From CAWCWN01 sp963799245 (GTDB lineage Bacteria > Chloroflexota > Ktedonobacteria > Ktedonobacterales > Ktedonobacteraceae): DNA of 19,544 nt. Shown here piece by piece: positions 7,546 through 14,767 of the stretch. The stretch is taken from NCBI GenBank assembly GCA_963799245.1, contig CAWCWN010000008.1:1-19544 (forward strand). The letters run 5' to 3'. Within the stretch, counting starts at the first letter, position 1, and each line of letters opens with the position of its first letter. A program made the position numbers and the translations under genes. A model generated the notes under the pieces. The model saw nothing but the letters and a program-made list of their open reading frames with translations, had not been told where the DNA came from and ran no database searches.

Positions 7546-7615
7546 AGAAAAAATGTCCGCGCGCGGGCTGTGCCATGGTATTTGCACGCACGTATGGCAG
7601 ATAAATGTAAACTGT

Positions 7616-7756
7616 AAAAATTTTCACCTGGGTGCAAGCCCCTACGCTCTGTCACCGTGGCTGGAATATAGCGAAGAGCGCCTCCCACCTGCTATCACTG
7701 GCTTCTCTGCAGTCATAAGGCGGCTGAGGAAAAATCCGCAGCGGGTGGAAATTTTT
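7616..7756 (+). ncRNA. candidate structured RNA / riboswitch-like leader
   Basis: AAAAATTTTCACCTG (7616-7630) pairs with CGGGTGGAAATTTTT (7742-7756) over 15 base pairs, counting two G-U pairs. This closes a 111-nt interior that can fold further: CGCTCT (7645-7650) with AGAGCG (7675-7680); ATAGC with GCTAT (about 7668-7695); and a hairpin with GCTG/CAGC and GGA/TCC around an AAAA loop (7723-7742). CCACC at 7685-7689 can compete with the left arm for GGTGG at 7744-7748, which runs into A3T6; this is the layout of a terminator/antiterminator switch. Short stretches (GGTGCAAGCC, ATCACTGG, CATAAGGC) occur in the order of cobalamin-riboswitch boxes, but the 3' box is missing, so I do not assign a class. 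The near-palindromic GTAAAAA ends could instead mark a MITE. Confidence 0.45.
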
Positions 7757-7856
7757 TACGTGGCTCGTGCCACAGCCATCAGTACTTGAGCCTGTCAATG
7801 AAGTATAGGACTATAACGATGAAATATATGCCTACAATTGGATATTGGCACATATC

Positions 7857-7886
7857 TTGCAACATACATGCAATAGGGGGTATACG
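7857..7886 (+). promoter_or_regulatory. putative sigma-factor gene promoter
   Basis: TTGCAA (7857-7862) and TATACG (7881-7886) are spaced by 18 nt, about 110 nt before the sigma factor ATG. The hairpin at 7885-7907 begins inside the -10 and covers the expected transcription start, so it could be an operator or a 5' mRNA hairpin. Moderate to weak match to consensus. Confidence 0.35.
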
Positions 7887-7907
7887 TCCGATAAAAGTTA
7901 TTGGACG
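7885..7907. repeat. inverted repeat at sigma gene start region
   Basis: CGTCCGATAA and TTATTGGACG form a 10-bp stem (one G-U) with an AAG loop. It is followed by a G4/T4-rich stretch rather than a T run, so it is not an ordinary terminator. Its place just downstream of a candidate promoter suggests control of the sigma factor gene. Confidence 0.5.
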
Positions 7908-7996
7908 TTGTTAAGGGGTTTTATTTCCTTTTGGGGGGAAACCCTGATACATGTCTCCGGTTACCTGTTGTGGAAAGTGGATAGGAGTAGATTTGT

Positions 7997-9034
7997 ATGG
8001 TAGCCATGGCACAAAGGGAGTTCAGCGATGTCTTGTCCAGGGGCAAAAAAGGAGATCGCGAGCATATTAGCTCTCTGCCAGCGCACGGGCGCACAGGACA
8101 GCGGGACCTGCTTCAGGCCGAAATCAGCCAATTTCTAGAGGAGGAAGATCTTTTTGTTGATGATGGAGAGGAGTTTGCAGAAGAGGAGGAAGACACCACT
8201 GCCGCCAACATGGTGGATAACGCTATTCGCCAATATTTAGGCGAGATAGGGCGTTACCCATTGTTGTCAGCCGCGCAAGAGATGCAGCTCGCCAAACGTA
8301 TAGCCGAGGGCGATCGTGAGGCCCAACAGCGCCTGGTTGAAGCTAATTTACGCTTGGTAGTGAGTATCGCCAAACGTTACAATAATCAGGGCATCTATCT
8401 CCTGGATCTGGTACAGGAAGGCAATCTGGGCCTGATCCGCGCCGTCCAGAAATTTGATCCAGCGCGTGGCTTTCGTTTCAGCACCTACGCCACCTGGTGG
8501 ATTCGCCAGGCCATCAGCCGGGCAGCTGGCGAGCATACACGTACCATTCATATTCCTGTCCACGTGGTCGAAATGATTTATAAAATCAAACGTATCACGC
8601 GCGCTCTATACCAGGAGCTTGGTCGTGATCCCAACCCCGAGGAGATTGCTACGGCCGCCAACCTCACGAAGGAACGTGTAGTCGAGCTGCAGAATATGGC
8701 GGAGACGCCTATTTCGCTCGATGCTCCCTTAATCGATGATGAACAGTACCACCTCGCCGATATCCTGGAAGACACCTGCTCAGTGGCTCCCGTTGATGTA
8801 GTGACGCACCAGGTTTTACGTGATCAGATCAGCAGCGCTTTGCAGGCGTTAAATGCGCGTGAACGCCAGGTTATTGAACTACGCTATGGTCTACAGGATG
8901 GGCACTGTCATACCCTGGAGGAGTTGAGCTCATACTTTAAGCTGACGCGGGAACGCATTCGCCAGATTGAGGTCAAGGCGCTGCGTACACTGCGCCAGCC
9001 CATTCAGGTTCACCTGCTGCGTGATTTTGCGTAG
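7997..9034 (+). CDS. RNA polymerase sigma factor, RpoD/SigA family (group 2-like)
   Basis: A 345-residue sigma-70 protein. After a poorly conserved acidic N-terminal stretch (about residues 41-66, rich in Glu/Asp) come region 1.2 (DNAIRQYLGEIGRYPLL, 74-90), region 2 (EANLRLVVSIAKRY; DLVQEGNLGLIRAVQKFDP; FSTYATWWIRQAISR, about 115-176), region 3 (IHIPVHVVEMI to about 265) and region 4 with its helix-turn-helix (HTLEELSSYFKLTRERIRQIE, about 305-325). The -10-reading region 2.3/2.4 is intact. Region 2.4/3.0 reads AAGEHTRTIHIPVH, where primary sigma factors usually have ALADQSRTIRIPVH, so it is probably an alternative, non-essential group 2 factor (inference). It lacks the long region 1.1 of primary factors. 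AGGAG lies 9 nt before ATG 7997. Its 3' end overlaps the convergent c-di-GMP gene by 25 bp. Confidence 0.95.
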   Translation: MVAMAQREFSDVLSRGKKGDREHISSLPAHGRTGQRDLLQAEISQFLEEEDLFVDDGEEFAEEEEDTTAANMVDNAIRQYLGEIGRYPLLSAAQEMQLAKRIAEGDREAQQRLVEANLRLVVSIAKRYNNQGIYLLDLVQEGNLGLIRAVQKFDPARGFRFSTYATWWIRQAISRAAGEHTRTIHIPVHVVEMIYKIKRITRALYQELGRDPNPEEIATAANLTKERVVELQNMAETPISLDAPLIDDEQYHLADILEDTCSVAPVDVVTHQVLRDQISSALQALNARERQVIELRYGLQDGHCHTLEELSSYFKLTRERIRQIEVKALRTLRQPIQVHLLRDFA

Positions 9035-11997
9035 GAGTCGCGATCGAGAGGGCGGGTGTTCTTGCTCTGGCTGAGAGTGCTCTCCCCCTCAATCGTTTTT
9101 ACATCCGTGGGCTCTGGCGTTCCCGCTGAGGCCGCCTGGCGCTTCTTCTGTTCTCGCTCTGCGAGCACGCTGACAAAGGCCTCGACGATCTTTGGATCGA
9201 ACTGGCTGTCGGCGCAGCGCTGTAATTCGGCCTGCGCTTCCTCGACCGTGAATGGGTCATGATAAGCACGGCGTGCGGTCATCGTCTCAAAGGCATCGAG
9301 GACGGCGATGATGCGGGCGCTGAGAGGTATGGCCTCTCCCGCCAGGCCCCTGGGATAGCCAAGCCCGTCCCAGCGCTCATGGTGGGCGACGACGCAGTTA
9401 GCCACCTGCTGAAAGATGCCCCCCGTTTGCATAAGAATCTGGCGCCCGATCTCGGGGTGCTGCTGCATGATCATCCATTCTCGATCCGAGAGCGGCCCGG
9501 GTTTATTGAGAATGGTCTTGGAGACGCCAATCTTTCCAATGTCGTGCAGGAGTGCAGTCAGGTAGAGCAAGGGCAGCTCGTCCTCAGCAAGCCTGAGCTT
9601 GAATGCGATGATGCGCGCGAGCTTTACCATACGGTGCGAGTGATCGCTTACGCCAGGGTCGTGAGCAGCGGCCACAGCTATGAGGGCCTGGACCGTTTGC
9701 GCCGGCACTGCATATTGCTCGGGTATGTCCTCTGGCATATATACATGTTCGACCACCTTCTCCTTATAAGCTTTGCCAGGCTTGCGCCAGCCGGGTGTAA
9801 CATGAGATACATCAGCGACGGCGATACAATTGCGCCCCGCGCGTTTGGCCTGGTACATACCGCGATCGGCGTATTCAACCAATTCTTCGCGCGTCAATCC
9901 ATGCAGGCCGTAAACCGCGATGCCGATACTGATAGTAACCATGATGGGTATGATGAGCTGTAAATCCTCGACCATCCATTGGCAGGAACTGGCGGACACA
10001 GCCTGCCGCAGTTTTTCGGCCGTAGAACGAGCCCCGATCAACTCGGTAGCGGGGAGTATCACAGCAAACTCCTCCCCTCCGTAGCGGCCCACGAAATCTT
10101 CCTCACGTAGTGTCGCGCGTAAACGCGCTCCAACCTCACGCAAGATAGCATCACCCGCCCGGTGCCCCCACGTATCGTTGACAAACTTGAAATCATCAAT
10201 ATCTGCAAAGAGAAAAGCGCATGAGCCCTCGGAATGTTGGGAATTCGCTATCTCTTCACCCAGTCGACTCATGATGGCCCGGTGGTTGGGCAGCCCCGTA
10301 ACCGCGTCGGTAACCGCGGCCAGCGATTGTTCGTGGTAGAGCCTGTTCACCTCGGCCAGCAATATTTGCTGCTGCTCAACGAGCAGCTGCTGCTCTTTGT
10401 ACAAATCCATGAGCTCTTCACGCAGTTGCTTCTCACGCCTGTTGATGCGCCTCTGTTCGCCAAACAGTGTGCGCATGCGCCGCCATTCGCTAAATACCCA
10501 GCCGAGTATAAATGCTGCCGAGACAACGCCGCAGACAAGGATAATCCACCGGTTATCGGGTATCAAGTGTGGGACCCAGGACCTGGAGATTGTGCCCCAG
10601 ATGCCGATCAGGGACGCGCAGATGCCCAGTACGCAGACGCCTGCCAGCAGCGGCCCGCGCCATCCCTTCGGCACCTCGCTCCGCGCTCTAGCACGGTAGA
10701 GCTGGATCAGAGCGAGGACAAAGAGCTGGATGACCGAACTGACCCAGATTATGGCGGTACCTGCCTCTACAACGTTGCCGACCTCTGTCGTCAGCGCAAG
10801 AGGTTGCACAAAAGATCCAAAGATCATGGGTGCGGCGGCGAGGATACAGACAGTGACGATGGCAACGATCGTGGCCTGCAGCAGGATGCTGCAGACGGGG
10901 ACTCCCTGTCCATTCAGCGATCCCAGTCGAGCGGGTAAGTGCCGGTCACGCGCGACGAAGACTAAAACGCGAGCAAACATAAGGATATAGGCGATAGTGA
11001 TGGCAAGCTGACTGCCTATCAGCATGATATCTATACAATTCTCGGCCAGGGGGCCCAGGGTACTTAGCCCTGCCTGTAGAGTGTCCAGTGTGCTGCCAGC
11101 AACTTTGCCCGCTATGAAAGCCATGATGCTCAGGGTGCCGGCAATATATGCGAGGAAGGCCAGAGCGCTTCCCCACCAGACAAAACTGCTGGCCTTGCGT
11201 ACGCCGTCGGGCCCTCCGCGAACCTCGCCGCTCATAAGAAGAGGTATGTCGATGCCGAGCAGAGCCAGCAGGATAATGCTATAGACGCTAATGTTGACGA
11301 CGCCAGGGCGAGCGTATTTGAATGCCGTCAGCGCGCTGTGCACTGCGGCCGTGGGATGCGAGCCGCTGAGTTTCCACAGGCCTATGCTGCCCAGCAGCGC
11401 AAAAACTCCCAGGTAGAGTAGCGCTGATACGTTTAAGAGCAGCTTGAGCCAGCGCAAGGGGATACAGGTGAGAGCTGTGGCAACGCTTAAAAAACCGATT
11501 ATGCCAATACATTGTTCGAGCGGGGTGACAAACCAGCCTGGCAAGAAATGGCTGATGAAGATAAGTCCATTATCGATGATGGAGACCATGGCCAGCACGC
11601 CGGGGAGCCAGATGTAGAAAGCCGAGATAAAACTCCAGTTGGGCCCGGCAATGCGCTTCACCCATAGATAGGGGGCGCATTCACCGGGATAGCGCCGCGC
11701 CAGCCAGCGGGTAACGATGGCATAGGGCATAAGAAAGGTGAGCAGCCCGGCCAGCCAGTACACAAAGATAATTGGACTGGCAAACAGGGCGCCATTCACC
11801 TGAGAGACAACGACAACGATGAGTATCGTGAAAAGCAGCAGGTCAACCTTGCCGAGTAAAGCCGGGAAAGGAGTCCAGATAGGGCTATCCGGGGTGATCT
11901 GCTGTTCGCCAGGCGACTGGCTGTTTTCTCTATCCATACGCGCCTGCGATCGAATGACGGCGGGAAAATCAGCCGACCGGGCCGGTTGTTGGGTCAT
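9010..11997 (-). CDS. APC-type permease fused to GGDEF and HD-GYP domains
   Basis: 995 residues in three modules. Residues 45-505 form about 12 hydrophobic segments with an APC-superfamily layout (ASPIIFVYWLAGLLTFLMPYA then RRYPGECAPYLWVK, as in glutamate/GABA-type permeases). A charged coiled-coil linker (about 505-555) leads to a GGDEF diguanylate cyclase domain (about 556-725). Its active loop is RYGGEEF (640-644), its metal site is FADIDDFKF, and the inhibitory I-site RxxD (R631-D634) is intact. After a linker comes an HD-GYP phosphodiesterase domain (about 765-945) with LLHDIGK (H818-D819), HHERWDGLGYP (872-882) and a normal downstream PLSARI. All key residues of both enzymes are present, so it may make and break c-di-GMP, perhaps in response to a solute (inference). 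The start was chosen by GGAGGAG just upstream of ATG 11997; the frame extends to 12141 without a better site. Confidence 0.93.
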   Translation of the reverse strand: MTQQPARSADFPAVIRSQARMDRENSQSPGEQQITPDSPIWTPFPALLGKVDLLLFTILIVVVVSQVNGALFASPIIFVYWLAGLLTFLMPYAIVTRWLARRYPGECAPYLWVKRIAGPNWSFISAFYIWLPGVLAMVSIIDNGLIFISHFLPGWFVTPLEQCIGIIGFLSVATALTCIPLRWLKLLLNVSALLYLGVFALLGSIGLWKLSGSHPTAAVHSALTAFKYARPGVVNISVYSIILLALLGIDIPLLMSGEVRGGPDGVRKASSFVWWGSALAFLAYIAGTLSIMAFIAGKVAGSTLDTLQAGLSTLGPLAENCIDIMLIGSQLAITIAYILMFARVLVFVARDRHLPARLGSLNGQGVPVCSILLQATIVAIVTVCILAAAPMIFGSFVQPLALTTEVGNVVEAGTAIIWVSSVIQLFVLALIQLYRARARSEVPKGWRGPLLAGVCVLGICASLIGIWGTISRSWVPHLIPDNRWIILVCGVVSAAFILGWVFSEWRRMRTLFGEQRRINRREKQLREELMDLYKEQQLLVEQQQILLAEVNRLYHEQSLAAVTDAVTGLPNHRAIMSRLGEEIANSQHSEGSCAFLFADIDDFKFVNDTWGHRAGDAILREVGARLRATLREEDFVGRYGGEEFAVILPATELIGARSTAEKLRQAVSASSCQWMVEDLQLIIPIMVTISIGIAVYGLHGLTREELVEYADRGMYQAKRAGRNCIAVADVSHVTPGWRKPGKAYKEKVVEHVYMPEDIPEQYAVPAQTVQALIAVAAAHDPGVSDHSHRMVKLARIIAFKLRLAEDELPLLYLTALLHDIGKIGVSKTILNKPGPLSDREWMIMQQHPEIGRQILMQTGGIFQQVANCVVAHHERWDGLGYPRGLAGEAIPLSARIIAVLDAFETMTARRAYHDPFTVEEAQAELQRCADSQFDPKIVEAFVSVLAEREQKKRQAASAGTPEPTDVKTIEGESTLSQSKNTRPLDRDSYAKSRSR

Positions 11998-12043
11998 GCG
12001 CTCCTCCACGTTGCTGGGTACACACCGATCGATATACATTATC

Positions 12044-12073
12044 GACAGGGTTGCTGAAGAGGACAGGGTTGCT
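12044..12073. repeat. tandem 12-bp direct repeat in c-di-GMP gene leader
   Basis: GACAGGGTTGCT occurs at 12044-12055 and again at 12062-12073, start to start 18 bp apart. The two copies lie between the probable promoter and the start codon of the permease-GGDEF-HD-GYP gene. The spacing is not a whole number of helical turns. Possible explanations are a paired protein site, an mRNA element or a simple duplication. Confidence 0.5.
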
Positions 12074-12113
12074 TGAGTGCAAGACTCATTGACAACGCGC
12101 CGTGCGCACGCTA

Positions 12114-12141
12114 TATATAGCAGTACATGCAACAATTTCAA
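12114..12141 (-). promoter_or_regulatory. putative promoter of the APC-GGDEF-HD-GYP gene
   Basis: On the leftward strand TTGAAA (12141-12136) and TATATA (12119-12114) are separated by 16 nt, a fair sigma-70-type match. The -10 lies in a perfect 12-bp palindrome, GCTATATATAGC (12110-12121). The leader to the ATG at 11997 would be about 110 nt. Confidence 0.4.
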
Positions 12142-12292
12142 CCTGACGATACGACGAACGAGCCTGCCGCTTACATCTGTGCGCGTCCAGGCGCAGCTGG
12201 CGACAACCTATCTACAACGGCAAAATCATGCAGCCGTTGCCGAGCAGAGCGTGCATATGGCTTGAGACTAACTACATTTTTTCCCACACCAC

Positions 12293-12338
12293 TCGACGCT
12301 TAAATCCTTTTGTGCTATATTCTTCCCATACTATAGCA
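12293..12338 (+). promoter_or_regulatory. GntR gene promoter with perfect 7-bp inverted repeat (candidate autoregulatory operator)
   Basis: TGCTATA (12313-12319) and TATAGCA (12332-12338) are perfect inverted arms 12 nt apart. The left arm overlaps a -10-like TATATT (12316-12321), with a weak -35-like TCGACG (12293-12298) 17 nt upstream. A dimeric GntR/HutC repressor encoded 60 bp downstream is the natural ligand for such a site. Binding is inference. Confidence 0.45.
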
Positions 12339-12398
12339 AACTGCGGGGGTGCACAGGAATTGAAAATAACTGTTGTCTGGACATAAGGGAAACCGTAT

Positions 12399-13139
12399 AT
12401 GCCTACTTTGGAACGTTCTAATCCGCTTCCACTTTATTACCAGCTGAAAGAAGTGTTGAAGCAGCAGATTCGCGCCGGCCATCTTGCGCCTCATACCGCA
12501 ATTCCATCGGAGCCGGAACTTGTCGCGAACTATCATGTCAGTCGCGCCACCGTTCGCCAGGCCCTCTCTGAACTTGTCCATGAGGGCCTGCTTTATCGCC
12601 AGCATGGCAAGGGGACGTTTGTCTGTGAGCCGCGCGTTCAACAGACGCTGAGTGAGCTTACCAGCTTTACCGAAGAGCAACAGCGTCTTGGCAGGCGCCC
12701 GGGAAGCCTGCTTCTGCTCAGTGAACTGGTGCGTGGTGACGAAAGTGTGAGAAAGCAGCTGGCTTTGACGGATACCGAACAGGCTATCCGTTTAGAGAGG
12801 CTGCGCACCTCAGATGGCTCTCCTATAGCCCTTGAAATCGACTATCTGCCCTATCCTCGCGCCGCGGGTATCTACCAGCGTACAAAAGAAGTCAAGGATG
12901 GCTCTCTTTATAGTCTTATGATCTCCGAAGGACTGACTCCATATATCGCCGAGCAAAAGCTTTTTGCGGGCAATGCCTCTGAGCGAGAGGCCGAACTATT
13001 GCACCTGGAGCCCGGTGAGGCCGGGCTGCGCCTCGTCTGTACTACCTTTGATCAAACTGGCTCACCGATCGAATACTCAGAAGCCTTTTTCGCGCGCGCG
13101 CGTTACGAATTTCACGTGACGTTACGTGTCGCAAAATAG
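12399..13139 (+). CDS. GntR-family transcriptional regulator, HutC subfamily
   Basis: 246 residues. The N-terminal winged helix (about 8-76) shows the GntR signature: PLYYQLKEVLKQQI, then PSEPELVANYHVSRATVRQAL and a wing GLLYRQHGKGTFV. The C-terminal part (about 95-240) is a UTRA effector-binding domain, ending in the typical IEYSEAFFARARYEFHV. HutC-type regulators usually repress transport or catabolic genes in response to small sugars, amines or acids; nothing beside it identifies the ligand. It is divergent from the permease-c-di-GMP gene, which it could plausibly control, and it is followed by the TPR gene after about 200 bp with a separate promoter. Ribosome site: weak AAGGGAAA-like sequence before ATG 12399. 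Confidence 0.94.
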   Translation: MPTLERSNPLPLYYQLKEVLKQQIRAGHLAPHTAIPSEPELVANYHVSRATVRQALSELVHEGLLYRQHGKGTFVCEPRVQQTLSELTSFTEEQQRLGRRPGSLLLLSELVRGDESVRKQLALTDTEQAIRLERLRTSDGSPIALEIDYLPYPRAAGIYQRTKEVKDGSLYSLMISEGLTPYIAEQKLFAGNASEREAELLHLEPGEAGLRLVCTTFDQTGSPIEYSEAFFARARYEFHVTLRVAK

Positions 13140-13163
13140 CGCCCAGAATATTGCACTGGTAGA

Positions 13164-13185
13164 AGCATGCCGGGCGTGCTATACT
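13164..13185 (+). promoter_or_regulatory. extended -10 promoter with operator-like repeat, upstream of TPR gene
   Basis: TG-C-TATACT (13177-13185) is a strong extended -10. It is overlapped by a near-perfect inverted repeat, AGCATGCC-G-GGCGTGCT (13164-13180, one mismatch). Transcription would begin about 150 nt before the TPR gene. Confidence 0.45.
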
Positions 13186-13343
13186 ACGCAGTGGCAAAAA
13201 ACTATTTTTGATAGAGAGCAGCTATTGTCTGAACATACAGATGGTCCTTTGGCGTTAACCACTGGCTCTACCCACCGTGCGCGCCCGCGCGCGCCAAAGA
13301 TTGACGCACTGGTCCACCAGATAGAGGAGAATTGGTTCCTAAA

Positions 13344-14759
13344 ATGGATGAGATGCAAAATGTAGCGGAAAACAATACCGCCGCGACGACCTCCCAGGAT
13401 GGCAGTCGGGCTGAACAGGAATGGACCGACAAAGGTAATGCCGCTGCCCAGCAGGGAGACTATGAAAGCGCGGCGGAGGCTTTTGAACAGGCCGTTGCTA
13501 TAAGCCCTGATGATGCCAGGGCACGTTATAACCTGGCCCTGGCACAACAGTATCTTGGTGACTCCGAACTTGCCCTGGCGGGCTATCGCAGGGCCATCGA
13601 TCTTGATCCTCAGCTCATCGATGCCTATATCAACCTTGGTAATCTCTATGGCGAATTGGGCCTGTATGAGGATTCCCTGGAAACCTTTCAGCAGGCTCTG
13701 CAATTAGACCCTGAGAATGATGAGCTGTACCTCAGCGCCGGCGACGCATATCGCACCCTGAACCTCTACCAGGACGCGATTCAAGCCTATCGCCAGGCCC
13801 TCATCTTGAATCCTGAAAATTCAGTCGCTCGCGATAACCTGCTTGATGTGCGCGAACGGGTCAATGACCAGCAGCGCCGCCTGATGGACCTGGAGCGGCA
13901 TATCGACGAAGTCCCGCGCAATGTGGCACGTTACGCCGACCTGGCCAGCCTGTACCTGGACATGCACCGCTATGACGATGCTCTCTCGATGGCAAACCAG
14001 ATGCTGGCTCTGGAACCAGAAGGGCGTACTGCCTATGACATGCTGGCAGCCGTGTACGAACAGATGGGGGAGCGCGATCAGGCTGCGGACGTCTATGCCC
14101 GTATCGTCGCTCTTGCACCAGATGATGCCGACGCCTGGGAGCACCTGGGCACCTGGCTTTCTCTGCAGGGTAAAAGCAATGAAGCCATCGAAGCCTACCT
14201 GCGTTCCACCCAGCTCGATCCCACGCGCACAGCGGTGCGCTTTAGCCTGGCGGAGACCTACATGGAGGCCGAGCGCTATGAGGAGGCCATGGCCATCTAT
14301 CAGGACCTCGTCCAACGGAGCGATGACCTGCAGGCCGATGACGTCGCCGCGGCCTATGCCGGCCTGGCCGACGCCTATAACTCCCTGGGACGCTATGAGG
14401 AGGCCATTGCTACCAGCCAGAGGCTGCTGGGCGAGTTTGAGGACGATCCAGAAGGTTACTACCAGCTCGCGACCGCTTACGATGCCCTCCAACGCTATGA
14501 TGAAGCGATTGAAAACTATCAGAATGCGATTGATAGTGACCCGATCAACGCCGATTACTACAACGATCTGGCCGACACCTATCGCGAGGTGAAGCGTTAT
14601 GCCGAGGCGCTTGACGCGGCTCAGCAGGCCATCGCGCTCGATCCTTCTCTCGTTCTCGCCTATGAGACACTTGCCCAGATTTATGACGAGATGGGAGACG
14701 CGGAGAATGCCGCTGCAGCCAGGGAGCAGGCCAGCGCCCTTAACGTGCCAGCCGATTAG
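13344..14759 (+). CDS. tetratricopeptide-repeat protein
   Basis: About 471 residues built almost wholly of 34-residue TPR units, roughly eleven or twelve of them from about residue 25 to the end (for example NAAAQQGDYESAAEAFEQAV, INLGNLYGELGLYEDSLETF, YNDLADTYREVKRYAEALDA). No signal peptide or membrane segment is visible, so a cytoplasmic scaffold or chaperone-like role is likely; no enzymatic domain is present. The region around residues 165-200 (RERVNDQQRRLMDLERHIDEVPRN) breaks the repeat register and may be a hinge. Start: ATG 13344 lies 14 nt after AGGAG; a TTG at 13332 in the same frame is only 2 nt from it, and ATG 13353 is also possible. The true start is uncertain by a few codons. 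Confidence 0.93.
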   Translation: MDEMQNVAENNTAATTSQDGSRAEQEWTDKGNAAAQQGDYESAAEAFEQAVAISPDDARARYNLALAQQYLGDSELALAGYRRAIDLDPQLIDAYINLGNLYGELGLYEDSLETFQQALQLDPENDELYLSAGDAYRTLNLYQDAIQAYRQALILNPENSVARDNLLDVRERVNDQQRRLMDLERHIDEVPRNVARYADLASLYLDMHRYDDALSMANQMLALEPEGRTAYDMLAAVYEQMGERDQAADVYARIVALAPDDADAWEHLGTWLSLQGKSNEAIEAYLRSTQLDPTRTAVRFSLAETYMEAERYEEAMAIYQDLVQRSDDLQADDVAAAYAGLADAYNSLGRYEEAIATSQRLLGEFEDDPEGYYQLATAYDALQRYDEAIENYQNAIDSDPINADYYNDLADTYREVKRYAEALDAAQQAIALDPSLVLAYETLAQIYDEMGDAENAAAAREQASALNVPAD

Positions 14760-14767
14760 GCCTCACC

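Larger units (their letters stand above)
7449..7996. other. divergent control region between HEAT gene and sigma factor gene
   Basis: A 548-base gap with no supportable gene. From left to right it holds: the ribosome site and probable promoter of the leftward HEAT gene; a closed-stem structured element at 7616-7756; a GTGGC-TCGT-GCCAC hairpin at 7760-7773; an AT-rich zone; a candidate rightward promoter at 7857-7886; a 10-bp-arm hairpin at 7885-7907; and the AGGAG site before the sigma factor start. Confidence 0.6.
11998..12398. other. divergent control region between c-di-GMP gene and GntR gene
   Basis: A 401-base gap without a gene. It contains a 12-bp direct repeat (GACAGGGTTGCT, 12044-12055 and 12062-12073) in the leader of the leftward gene, a leftward promoter with a GCTATATATAGC palindrome (12110-12121), and the GntR promoter/operator near 12293-12338. 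The stretch 12142-12290 shows nothing recognisable. Confidence 0.6.

Noticed and set aside
7616..7756. Calling this element a cobalamin or Moco riboswitch
   Set aside because: Some short boxes fit each class (GGTGCAAGCC/ATCACTGG/AAGGC, or CACCTGGGT), but neither full consensus can be completed by eye, so only a generic structured element is reported.
7517..7789. Rightward 90-codon frame in the sigma gene upstream region
   Set aside because: Overlaps the structured element, lacks a good ribosome site and has no conserved-looking composition.
9259..9963. Rightward 234-codon frame inside the c-di-GMP gene
   Set aside because: Antisense shadow of the HD-GYP/GGDEF coding region; no family resemblance. 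The same applies to the frame at 10234-10938.
13332..13334. TTG start for the TPR protein
   Set aside because: Only 2 nt after the AGGAG site, too close for normal initiation; ATG 13344 preferred, with some doubt.
13821..14492. Leftward 223-codon frame within the TPR gene
   Set aside because: Antisense shadow of repetitive TPR coding sequence.
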